This document shows positions 36,601 through 45,994 of a stretch of 64,000 nucleotides of DNA, piece by piece (positions within the stretch are counted from its first letter, which is position 1; every line of letters begins with the position of its first letter). The notes under the pieces are model-generated. The model was given only the letters and a program-made list of their open reading frames with translations. It ran no database searches and was not told where the DNA came from. Origin of the DNA: JAPORK01 sp026710285 (GTDB lineage Bacteria; Pseudomonadota; Gammaproteobacteria; Pseudomonadales; Endozoicomonadaceae); NCBI GenBank assembly GCA_965201045.1, contig OZ241746.1, forward strand, positions 2,418,001 to 2,482,000, in the 5' to 3' direction. Both the position numbers and the translations under genes were made by a program.

Positions 36601-39103
36601 TGTCTATAAGCCAAATGGACATCATATTACTCTGAATTACAACATAATTGGATTGCCTGTAAAGGACAGCCTGGATGGAAAGCCGTTTTTGCAGGTAAAT
36701 TATGATCATATTAGTCATCAACCCTTAACAGTGACTGATAATACCGGTGTTACCACTTATCACTATCGGGACGACAGATTACTGGAAAGTGCAACACACA
36801 AAGGCATTAATGGATATCCTGACACCTCTTATTCCCTTGTTTACGATAATTACCATCGTCTTATAAGTCGTACAGATGCACATAATAATAAGACTATTTA
36901 TACTTTTGATACACTGGGAAGACCTACAGGAAAAACATATCAGGAAAATGACAAGAGTGCAGTACAGGTTGACCGGTTAATGTATGGTGCTTTTTCCCGT
37001 ATAGTAAAAAGAGTATATGGTAATGGTACAGAGCGTACACTTTCTTATGATCCGTGGGGTCAGGTAAGCATAATAAAAGACAGAAGAAATGAAAAACTTC
37101 TTTATGCTTCATCCTTTGTCTATGATGCTGATGGAAACATTGTGCGTTTAACACGTACAGATGATAAGAATAATAAGTCAGTAGTTAACTATAGCTATGA
37201 TCGTATGAATAACATGGTTACGATGGATTGCCAGGGAGATAATACACTTTGTCCACACGATACAACATTTCGTAGTGGTAATCTAAAAACAGCACCAGTT
37301 ATTATACAACAAGACTATCGTTTTACACCACTAAATCGTATCGCCAGTGTTAAAGAAAAACTGGTCGACACCTCATCTTATCAACAGCACTCCCTGAGTA
37401 AAAACATGATTTATGCTTACTCAAATAGCAAAGCCCCTTTAAGATTAACTTCTGTCAGCACACAATGGAATAACCAGCAGCCTGATACTCATACATTTAT
37501 TTATGATACAACAGGTAACATGACGACGGATGGTGAAGGTAATAAAATCAGCTACAACGCATTTAATCAAATAACACGTGTAGTTAATACAGCAGGTTCG
37601 ACGAGCAGTTATGATTATGACGGACAGGGGAAAGAAGTGAAATCGGTCACGGCACAGGGAACTCGACAAATGATTTATCAGGGACGATCACTGAGTGGAG
37701 AAATAGTAACAGGTACAGACAACGACATACATTATATTGGTTATCCGGCAGCAGGAATTAAAACCACTGATAATATGATTACTGATTGGTATGAAAGCAA
37801 TTATAAAGGAGACATTATTGGTGTATACAGGAAAGATAAACAATCAGGCGAGTGGATAGTACAACAGCACAGAATTTATAGCCCATACGGTATGGTATGG
37901 TCTTATGATAAAAAGAATACAACGCTTGCAGATTTTCAGCAAACATTAAAAGGATTTAATGACGAAATAACCGATTCTGCAACAGGCTGGCAGTTTTTGG
38001 GAGCAGGTAACCGTACTTATAATCCGGCTCAACGTTATTTTTTCAGTGAAGATCCAGCTGGTGACGGTTATGCATTTGGTAGTAATAATCCGGTAATGAA
38101 CAGTGATCCGAGCGGTAATATACCAAAATGGTTAGGTAAAGTAACCAGTATAGCCAGTACTGTTTTGAGTTTGGGTTTAACCAGATCCCATAATAAATTT
38201 ATTAGAGGAATTGGTAGATCGCTATTCTTTGCTGTTACAGCAGCAAGCCTTGCAACCTTTGCTATTGGACTGGTTTTTGCAGTTCCTGCTGCGCTAACTT
38301 TTGCATCATCAGCTAAGCCTGCCAATAAGGGTTTACAAACAGCTGCAATGACTTCGGGAATGGTTTGTACAGGTGCAATGTTTGCAGCAGGTGTTTTAGC
38401 CATGGGGGCAGGCATCTATGCAGCTGCAGGTGCACTGGCAACACTTTTTAGAGGTATGCGTACGCTAGCCAGTTTCTTGTCAGGAGTGGATGCCTTCCAG
38501 GCAGTTGCTGATGAGACAGCAAGTAATATTGTGGAGGGAGCTGATAATCTGTCAGCAGCAGAGGGTTCAGGGAGTGCAGCGGCAAACTCAGATAACGTAA
38601 CAGAGGGTGCAGGCAATGCAGCGACACAGATTGCACAGGAAGAATCACCTGATCAAATAAAACAAGCTATTTTTTGTCAACAGGTTGATATGGATGCTTC
38701 GGTTAAACCAGGGTATATTTTTCCAGATAGGAATATTGATATGTTCACTGTAAAAGAATTACCACCAGACTCATCATATTTTGATCTTCATGATATGAAT
38801 GGATATATAGAGCAGGAAGGTGAAAATATTTATGATGAAATTCTTCAAAAATATGAAGGTGGAAATTTCTTTCAGGCAGCATACAGATTATTAAAGCCTG
38901 GCGGGAAATTATATATTGTAAATCCTGGTCTAAAACCAGGTTCGCCTTTATATAGTAGATATCTGTCCAGCGGTTTTCAAGTGTTTAAGAGTGAAAATAT
39001 ATTTGTATTCGGAGCAGACCACTTTGCAGATACGAGTAATTTTGATCTTACAAAGAACCTTAAAGATATAGGTGTTTCAGTAGTTCTTGTTTTTAAAAAA
39101 TAA
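33614..39103 (+). CDS. Exported RHS/YD-repeat protein, copy 4
   Basis: An 1829-aa paralogue. The signal peptide and shell are as in copy 2, but the tip belongs to group B (DQIKQAIF..., YSRYLSSGFQVFK, ending VVLVFKK). It is shared with copies 5 and 6 and clearly different from copies 1-3 beyond the YDEIL...LLKPGGK signature. The middle block DYKKESNINKQGY and YYHDSNDPLTYG is also typical of copies 4-6 (copies 1-3 have DYQKQSNRNGQGY, YYHDNTNPLTYG). An 18-bp tandem duplication adds GLTSMP once. The stop is TAA and is followed directly by a different 3' flank (TTTATAGGAGGAATAAA) from that of copies 1-3. Confidence 0.93.
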   Translation: MEKVIQKLCLFIHMLLISLLCLCFGKINPAIRKNKADQYHYYHDGQASLKKSVVNVNNIKHKKIKTNNTRPLLKSSVSNSLSIWSNSFNFAKSGNSEVDPRTGSLLVSVKAGLLLSNFGHGPDIDLEMNYNSIAKGNPDHLGQGWAWNLTHYNPLTHQLSTSGGKSFFLQQQSDGRWSPLYHKLKDVIITSEKGHLVITSANGLRDILNKDGYETRLEQKNGDGVNFSYVAGSHILKKITDDHGHSIQLTIKDNYLTVNSYDVKGQPVNIRIGLNEDEVRNIWFPDNHQKITDKSNVVNLSYGSDPDNQGLLTGIHYFTGMAKEFVYDCKHEMKRPIFIAYNKSILQPFAPVCVVKQVRVIPGANQPPMIVNYRYTAINSNNHDYLGYNSGLTSMPGLTSMPNLKRDILFEAPASYTYKTEEDNGQVQVIRTYDKYHLLIDSKTVSDKDNGLLSETHAYFCSTEKEDGCANTSFDQLPVTYSLPLKVVQKNWGDNLSAPAVTSVQRSYDDNGRIVRETDSYGRRKEITYCPQHGDSHCPATQAGWPVATLVETTKIFPAPVNESVVLSPVITTMDYKKESNINKQGYILVLNKKTVQSGNINRIETREYYHDSNDPLTYGLLKQKQLEGTNLPEGSVKTITHHYQYVLNNDGTETITGYTDIADNHSVLSSVTEKSLFVPKTLRVISADKKNVHNLTYDNMDRLITRTDGAGTAFETTTHYQYTLSASENSVLVTTPEGIQKKVIFDGLGRILATYVEKTDHQGHLQHGLWQQQTQIRYNAEGKVAENTYYIDNGQNKGIASALTTRFEYDNLGRLIRKHLPDGETEVTKYDDAHRCIVHYTQGTDNHRTSVIVDLSNILGKSIKQIVLPATSGILPSVEVLCTQGDKQPGAKVSTMVYDGFGHLISTKDPMGRTVQYRHDAFGHVTETIDPVGDKLHDVYDLTGHVIQHLVMPAKGGQYLLASAGFNAAGQKLWSAKEDGQKTTWHYNINGEVSDVYKPNGHHITLNYNIIGLPVKDSLDGKPFLQVNYDHISHQPLTVTDNTGVTTYHYRDDRLLESATHKGINGYPDTSYSLVYDNYHRLISRTDAHNNKTIYTFDTLGRPTGKTYQENDKSAVQVDRLMYGAFSRIVKRVYGNGTERTLSYDPWGQVSIIKDRRNEKLLYASSFVYDADGNIVRLTRTDDKNNKSVVNYSYDRMNNMVTMDCQGDNTLCPHDTTFRSGNLKTAPVIIQQDYRFTPLNRIASVKEKLVDTSSYQQHSLSKNMIYAYSNSKAPLRLTSVSTQWNNQQPDTHTFIYDTTGNMTTDGEGNKISYNAFNQITRVVNTAGSTSSYDYDGQGKEVKSVTAQGTRQMIYQGRSLSGEIVTGTDNDIHYIGYPAAGIKTTDNMITDWYESNYKGDIIGVYRKDKQSGEWIVQQHRIYSPYGMVWSYDKKNTTLADFQQTLKGFNDEITDSATGWQFLGAGNRTYNPAQRYFFSEDPAGDGYAFGSNNPVMNSDPSGNIPKWLGKVTSIASTVLSLGLTRSHNKFIRGIGRSLFFAVTAASLATFAIGLVFAVPAALTFASSAKPANKGLQTAAMTSGMVCTGAMFAAGVLAMGAGIYAAAGALATLFRGMRTLASFLSGVDAFQAVADETASNIVEGADNLSAAEGSGSAAANSDNVTEGAGNAATQIAQEESPDQIKQAIFCQQVDMDASVKPGYIFPDRNIDMFTVKELPPDSSYFDLHDMNGYIEQEGENIYDEILQKYEGGNFFQAAYRLLKPGGKLYIVNPGLKPGSPLYSRYLSSGFQVFKSENIFVFGADHFADTSNFDLTKNLKDIGVSVVLVFKK
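34784..34819 (+). repeat. 18-bp in-frame tandem duplication inside RHS copy 4
   Basis: GGTTTAACCAGTATGCCT occurs twice in a row, giving GLTSMP GLTSMP. The other copies have one unit (GLISMP or GLTSMP). This is a slippage event that keeps the frame. Confidence 0.9.
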
Positions 39104-39563
39104 TTTATAGGAGGAATAAAAAAATATTTATACTTTGACTTGTAATAGTTTTATATCTTAACTTTTATCTGTTCAAACAAAAGATTGTCAATCCTATTCT
39201 AAATGACATCTTTTGTTTGCTACTGTTATTTTGGGTGGACATGTAACTAAAAACAAGATATGAGGCAGGGTCTTTTTTATCAAATTATCTTGTAACAAAT
39301 TTATTGGCTTCTTTATAATATTATCTATATTAGAAAAGATAAGAGATAATCAGATTTTAATTATAATCTTTACAAGACTTCTTTCAAAAACAATATAAAA
39401 ATTATACGATAAAATTAATTTTGTTAAAATGAAAAATAATATTTTCGTTGATTTGAAAGAAAAAAACAACCATAATCTGCAAGCAGCTCTGGTTATTTTA
39501 CAACAACAATTATAACTATCATATTACCTGACTTAAAAATACAAGTCATTAGTCTGTTGTTTT
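39104..39563. other. Gap after RHS copy 4 with group B 3' flank and relic tail
   Basis: The first ~370 bp are not related to the gaps after copies 1-3 but are nearly the same as those after copies 5 and 6. They contain a long hairpin (39173-39218). From 39474 the sequence switches to AATCTGCAAGCAGCTCTGG..., the last ~40 bp of the RHS relic seen after copy 3 (NLQAALVILQQQL). The junction marks where two kinds of 3' flank were joined. Confidence 0.65.
39173..39218. terminator. Long hairpin after RHS copy 4
   Basis: CAAACAAAAGAT pairs with ATCTTTTGTTTG, with an inner GTCA/TGAC pairing and a loop of about 13 bases. It lies 70 bp after the stop codon. No clean T-run follows, so it may be a terminator, an mRNA-end stabiliser or a repeat of the REP kind. 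It recurs at 45483-45528 and 51491-51536. Confidence 0.5.
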
Positions 39564-39605
39564 AAAACTAAAACTAAAACTAAAACTAAAACTAAAACTA
39601 AAACT
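39564..39605 (+). repeat. Hexanucleotide tract before RHS copy 5 (7 units)
   Basis: Seven perfect AAAACT units, then AAAAATTTTTGTCT. It ends 91 bp before ATG 39697. Confidence 0.92.
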
Positions 39606-39696
39606 AAAAATTTTTGTCTAAGTTTAAGAAGATTTTTACTTTAATATATTACACTGACTTTTAATTTAACAAACTATTATAAGAAAGATACGAAAC

Positions 39697-42600
39697 ATGG
39701 AAAAAGTTATTCAAATATTATGCTTGTTTATTCACATGCTGCTAATTTCACTCCTGTGTCTTTGCTTTGGAAAAATTAATCCAGCCATAAGAAAAAACAA
39801 AGCTGACCAATATCATTATTATCATGATGGTCAAACATTACTCAAGAAATCTGTTGTAAATGTAAATAATATCAAACATAAAAAAATCAAAACCAATAAT
39901 ACCCGACCTTTACTTAAATCATCAGGTAATAATAGTTTATCAATCTGGTCTAATTCTTTTAATTTTGCTAAAAGCGGCAATAGTGAAGTAGACCCAAGAA
40001 CAGGTTCACTGCTTGTTTCTGTAAAAGCAGGTTTGTTGCTGAGTAATTTTGGTCATGGTCCTGATATTGATCTTGAGATGAATTATAACAGTATCGCAAA
40101 AGGCAATCCGGATCATCTGGGGCGGGGCTGGGCATGGAATCTGACACATTATAATCCGGTAACCCATCAGTTAACCCGAATATTTCATACCTACACACTA
40201 AGCGACAGCTTTTGATAACAGATTTAATTAAAAATTCACCTTAAAATCTCTTTTTTTGTAGCACATTAAGTTGTTTTATGTTTCCTGGCAGATGAAAAAT
40301 TAAAAAAATACAATACATACAAAGTGTAACTTGCAATTTTTAGTTAAATTTGCTTGTAACTATATGAAAAGCAATAAAAATATCTAATTCTCTACCTTTT
40401 AGGTATGAAATATTCGAGTTAAGTACTTCCGGGGGGAAAAGTTTTTTTCTGCAACAACAAAGTGATGGTCGCTGGAGTCCGCTGTATCACAAGCTAAAAG
40501 ATGTGATAATTACCAGTGAAAAAGGGCGTCTTGTGATTACTTCTGCAAATGGATTGCGAGATATTTTAAACAAGGATGGTTATGAAACTCGTCTGGAACA
40601 AAAAAACGGCGATGGTGTTAATTTTAGTTATATTGCCGGAAGTCACATATTAAAAAAAATAACAGATGATCATGGTCATTCAATTCAGCTCACAATGAAA
40701 GATAATTATCTCACTGTTAGCAGCTATGATGTAAAGGGACAACCAGTAAATATTCGTATTGATTTAAATGAAGATGAAGTACGTAATATTTGGTTTCCTG
40801 ACAACAACCATCAGCAAATTACTGATAATTCCAATGTTGTTTATTTAAGTTATGGAAGTGATTCTGATGATCAAGGTTTGTTAACCAGTATTCATTATTT
40901 TACCGGAATGGAAAAAGAGTTTGTTTATGATTGTAAGCATGAGATGAAACGACCTACTGTCATTCCGTATGATAAGAGTATATTGCAGCCATTTGCACCC
41001 GTTTGTGTCGTAGAGCAAGTCAGAGTAATCCCCGGTGCAAATCAACCGCCGATGATAGTAAATTATAGATATACAGCTATCAACAGTAACAATCATGATT
41101 ATCTTGGTTATAACTCTGGTTTAACCAGTATGCCTGGTTTAAAGCGTGACATACTGTTTGAGGCGCCTGACAGTTATACTTATAAAACAGAAGAAGATAA
41201 CGGACAAGTACAGGTTATCAGAACTTATGACAAATATCATTTATTGATTGACAGCAAAACAGTTAGTGATAAAGATAATAAATTGCTCAGTGAAACGCAT
41301 GCTTATTTTTGTAGTACAGAAAAGGAAGATGGTTGTGCAAATACCAGCTTTGATCAGCTACCGGTTACCTACTCTCTGCCTTTGAAGGTGGTTCACAAAA
41401 ACTGGGGAGATAACCTGTCGGTACCGGCGGTAACTTCAGTACAAAGAAGTTATGATGATAATGGACGGATAGTTCGTGAAACTGATAGTTATGGTCGCAG
41501 AAAAGAGATAACTTACTGTCCACAACATGGAGACATCCATTGTCCTGCTACACAAGCTGGCTGGCCTGCGGCTACTCTGGTAGAAACGACAAAAATCTTT
41601 CCTGCCCCTGTAAACGAGAGTGTTGTTCTTTCACCAGTAATAACAACCATGGATTACAAAAAAGAGAGCAATATAAATGAGCAGGGATATATTCTGGTAC
41701 TTAATAAAAAAACAGTGCAAAGTGGAAACATAAAACGAATAGAAACACGTGAATACTATCATGATAGCAATGATCCGCTGACTTATGGTTTATTAAAACA
41801 AAAACAGCTAGAAGGAACAAACCTTCCTGAAGGAAGTGTTAAGACAATTACGCATCACTATCAGTATGCTTTAAATAATGATGGCACTGAAACCATTACA
41901 GGTTATACAGACATAGCTGATAATCAGTCTGTATTATCATCGATGACTGAAAAAAGCCTGTTTGTTCCTAAGACATTACGTGTTATCTCTGCGGATAAGA
42001 AAAATGTTCATAATCTCACGTATGATAACATGGATCGGTTGATAACACGAACTGATGGAGCGGGTACTCCTTTTGAAACAACAACCCATTATCAGTATAC
42101 ATTATCTGCAAGTGAAAATAGTGTTCTGGTAACTACGCCTGAAGGTATACAGAAGAAAGTAATTTTTGATGGTCTAGGGCGAATACTAACCACTTATGTA
42201 GAAAAAACTGATCATCAGGGGCATCTTCAGCACGGATTATGGCAGCAGCAAACACAAATACTTTACAATGCTGAAGGAAAAGTGGCAGAGAATACACGCT
42301 ATATAGATAATGGTCAGAATAAAGGAATAGTGGCAGCATTAACCACGCGTTTTGAATATGATAATTTAGGGCGACTGATCAGAAAGCATCTGCATGACGG
42401 AGAAACAGAAGTTACAAAATATGATGATGCACATCGTTGCATAGTTCATTACACACAAGATATAGACAATCATCATACCAGTGTAATAATTAATCTGAGT
42501 AATATTTTGGGAAAACCAATAAAACAGATTATGTTACCTGCAACATCCGGCATCTTACCTTCTGTTGAAGTGCTGTGTACTCAGGGAGATAACCAACCGG

Positions 42601-45413
42601 GGGCAAAGGTTTCAACAATGGTCTATGATGGCTTTGGTCATCTTATAAGCACTAAAGATCCCATGGGTAGAACAGTACAGTATCGTCATGATGCTTTTGG
42701 ACATGTGACAGAGACCATTGATCCTGTGGGTGATAAACTACATGATGTATATGATTTAACCGGCCATGTTATTCAACATCTGGTCATGCCTGCTAAAGGT
42801 GGTCAATATCTGTTAGCATCAGCAGCCTTTAATGCGGCGGGTCAAAAATTATGGTCAGCCAAAGAAGATGGTCAAAAAACAACCTGGCACTACAACATTA
42901 ATGGTGAAGTATCTGATGTCTATAAGCCAAATGGACATCATATTACGATGGATTACAACATAATTGGGCTACCTGTAAAAGACAGCCTGGATGGAAAGCT
43001 ATTTTTGCAAGTAAATTATGATCATGTTAGTCATCAACCCTTAACAGTGACTGATAATACCGGTGTTACCACTTATCACTATCTGAATGACAGATTGCTG
43101 GAAGGTGTAACACACAAAGGAATTAATGGGTATTATGATAGCTGTTATTCCTTTGTTTATGATAATTACCATCGTCTTATAAGTCGTACAGATGCACATA
43201 ATAATAAGACTATTTATACTTTTGATACACTGGGAAGACCTACAGGAAAAACATATCAGGAAAATAACAAGAGTGCAGTACAGGTTGACCGGTTAATGTA
43301 TGGTGCTTTTTCCCGTATAGTAAAAACAGTATATGGTAATGGTACAGAGCGTACACTTTCTTATGATCCGTGGGGTCAGGTAAGCATAATAAAAGACAGA
43401 AGAAATGAAAAACTTCTTTATGCTTCATCCTTTGTCTATGATGCTGATGGAAACATTGTGCGTTTAACACGTACAGATGACCAGAATAATAAGTCAGTGG
43501 TTAATTATAGCTATGATCGTATGAATAACATGGTTACGATGGATTGCCAGGGAGATAACATACTTTGTCCACATGATACAACATTCCGTAGTGGTAATCT
43601 AAAAACAGCACCAGTTATTATACAACAAGACTATCGTTTTACACCACTAAATCGTATCGCCAGTGTTACAGAAAAACTGGTCGACACCTCATCTTATCAA
43701 CAGCGCTCCCTGAGTAAAAACATGACTTATACTTACTCAAATAGCAAAGCCCCTTTAAGATTAACGGCTGTCAGTACACAGTGGAATAACCAGCAACCTG
43801 ATACTCATACATTTACTTATGATACAACAGGCAATATGACGACGGATGGTGAAGGTAATAAAATCAGCTACAACGCATTTAATCAAATAACCCGTGTAGT
43901 TAATACAGCAGGTTCGACGAGCAGTTATGATTATGATGGACAGGGGAAAGAAGTAAAATCGGTCACGGCACAGGGAGCTCGACAAATGATTTATCAGGGA
44001 CGATCACTGAGTGGAGAAATAATAACAGGTACAGACAACGACATACATTATATTGATTATCCGGCAGCAGGAATTAAAACCACTCATAATACGATTACTG
44101 ATTGGTATGAAAGCAATTATAAAGGAGACATTATTGGTGTATACAGGAAAGATAAAAAATCAGGCGAATGGACAATACAACAGCACAGAATTTATAGCCC
44201 ATACGGTATGGTATGGTCTTATGATAAAAAGAATACAACGCTTGCAGGTTTTCAGCAAACATTAAAAGGATTTGATGGCGAAATAACCGATTCTACAACA
44301 GGCTGGCAGTTTTTGGGAGCAGGTCACCGTACTTATAACCCGGCTCAACGTTATTTTTTCAGCGAAGATCCAGCTGGTGACGGCTATGCATTTGGTAGTA
44401 ATAATCCGGTAATGAACAGTGATCCCAGTGGTAATATACCAAAATGGTTAGGTAAAGTAACCAGTATAGCCAGTACTGTTTTGAGTTTGGGTTTAACCAG
44501 ATCCCATAATAAATTTATTGGAGGAATTGGTAGATCGCTATTCTTTGCTGTTACAGCAGCGAGCCTTGCAACCTTTGCTATTGGACTGGTTTTTGCAGTT
44601 CCTGCTGCGCTAACTTTTGCATCATCAGCTAAGCCTGCCAATAAGGGTTTACAAACAGCTGCAATGACTTCAGGAATGGTTTGTACAGGTGCAATGTTTG
44701 CAGCAGGTGTTTTAACCATGGGGGCGGGTATCTATGCAGCTGCAGGTGCACTGGCAACATTTTTTAAAGGTATACGTACGCTAGCCAATTTCTTGTCAGG
44801 AGTGGAGGCCTTCCAGGCAGTTGCTGATGAGACAGCAAGTGATATTGTAGAGGGAGCTGATAATCTGTCAGCAGCAGAGGGTTCAGGTAGTGCAGCAGCA
44901 AACTCAGATAACGTAACAGAGGGTGCAGACAATGCTGCGGCACAGATCGCACAGGAAGAATCATCTGATCAAATAAAACAAGCTATTTTTCGACGGGCTA
45001 ATATGGATGCTTTGGATGAACCAGGGTCTGTTTCTTCAGTTAATAATATTAATGTATTCAATGTAGGAGAACCAACAGAACCTGTGCTTTTTGGTCTTCA
45101 TGATATGAATGGATATATAGAGCAGGAAGGTGAAAATATTTATGATGAAATTCTTCAAGATTATGAAAATGGAAATTTCTTTCAGGCAGCATACAGATTA
45201 TTAAAGCCTGGTGGGAAATTATATATTTTAAATCCCGGTCTAAAACCAGGTTCGCTTATGTATAGTAGATATATGTCCAGTGGTTGCCAAGTGTTTAAGG
45301 GTGAAAATGTGTTTGTATTCGAAACAGATAACCTTGCAAATACGAGCAATTCTTATCTTGCAAAAGACCTCAAACATATAGATGTTTCGACAATTCTTGT
45401 TTTTAAAAAATAA
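39697..45413 (+). pseudogene. RHS copy 5, split by a 243-bp insertion
   Basis: The gene begins as a normal paralogue (MEKVIQILCLFIHMLL...) but after NPVTHQL, about codon 158, it enters an inserted element and stops at 40213-40215. The original frame resumes right after the insertion and stays open to the group B stop at 45413. A second, signal-less product of 1636 codons could start at ATG 40503. Removal of the 243-bp element plus one 5-bp duplication restores a continuous frame of 1822 codons, so there is no other damage and the event is recent. It shares patches with copy 1 (YHYLNDRLLEG) and has its own tip sequence (RRANMDALDEPGS). As it stands, full-length export is not possible. Confidence 0.9.
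40175..40417. mobile_element. 243-bp MITE-like insertion in RHS copy 5
   Basis: The ends are CCCGAATATTTCATACCT on the left and AGGTATGAAATATTCGA on the right, an inverted repeat of about 16-17 bp. The flanks GTTAA at 40170-40174 and 40418-40422 are a 5-bp target duplication of the single GTTAA present at this site in the paralogues. The interior is AT-rich with no ORF. The parent transposase is not in the window and the family is unknown. Confidence 0.9.
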
Positions 45414-45482
45414 TTTATAGAAGGAATAAAAAATATTTAGACTTTGACCTGTAATAGTGTTATATCTTAACTTTTATCTGTT

Positions 45483-45528
45483 CAGACAAAAGATTGTCAA
45501 TCCTATTCTAAATGACATCTTTTGTTTG
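45483..45528. terminator. Long hairpin after RHS copy 5
   Basis: This is the same stem as after copy 4, with one compensating G-T wobble (CAGACAAAAGAT / ATCTTTTGTTTG). The retained pairing suggests that the structure matters. The gap from 45414 to 45867 is otherwise the group B 3' flank, ending in a relic tail from 45778 to 45820. Confidence 0.5.
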
Positions 45529-45867
45529 CTACTATTATTTTGGGTGGACATGTAACTCAAGATATGAGGCAGAGTCTTTTTTATCAAATTATCTTGTAAT
45601 AAATTTATTTGCTTCTTTGTAATATTATCTATATTAGAAAAGATAAGATATAATCAGATTTTAATTATAATCTTTACAAGATTTCTTTCAAAAATAATAT
45701 AAAAATTATACGATAAAATTAATTTTGTTAAAATGAAAAATAATATTTTCGTTGATTTGAAAGAAAAAAACAACCATAATCTGAAAGCAATTCTGGTTAT
45801 TTTACAACAACAATTATAACCATCATATTTCCTGATTTAAAAATACAAGTCAATAGTTTTTTATTTT

Positions 45868-45903
45868 AAAACTAAAACTAAAACTAAAACTAAAACTAAA
45901 ACT
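45868..45903 (+). repeat. Hexanucleotide tract before RHS copy 6 (6 units)
   Basis: Six perfect AAAACT units, then AAAAATTTGTGTCT. It ends 91 bp before ATG 45995. Confidence 0.92.
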
Positions 45904-45994
45904 AAAAATTTGTGTCTAATTTTAAGAAGGTTTTTACTTTAAGATATTATACTGTCTTTTAATTTAACAAACTATTATAAGAAAGATACAAAAT

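Noticed and set aside
21792..45903. CRISPR-like reading of the regular repeats before RHS genes
   Set aside because: The units are contiguous 6-bp repeats without spacers and no cas genes are present; they are simple tandem repeats.
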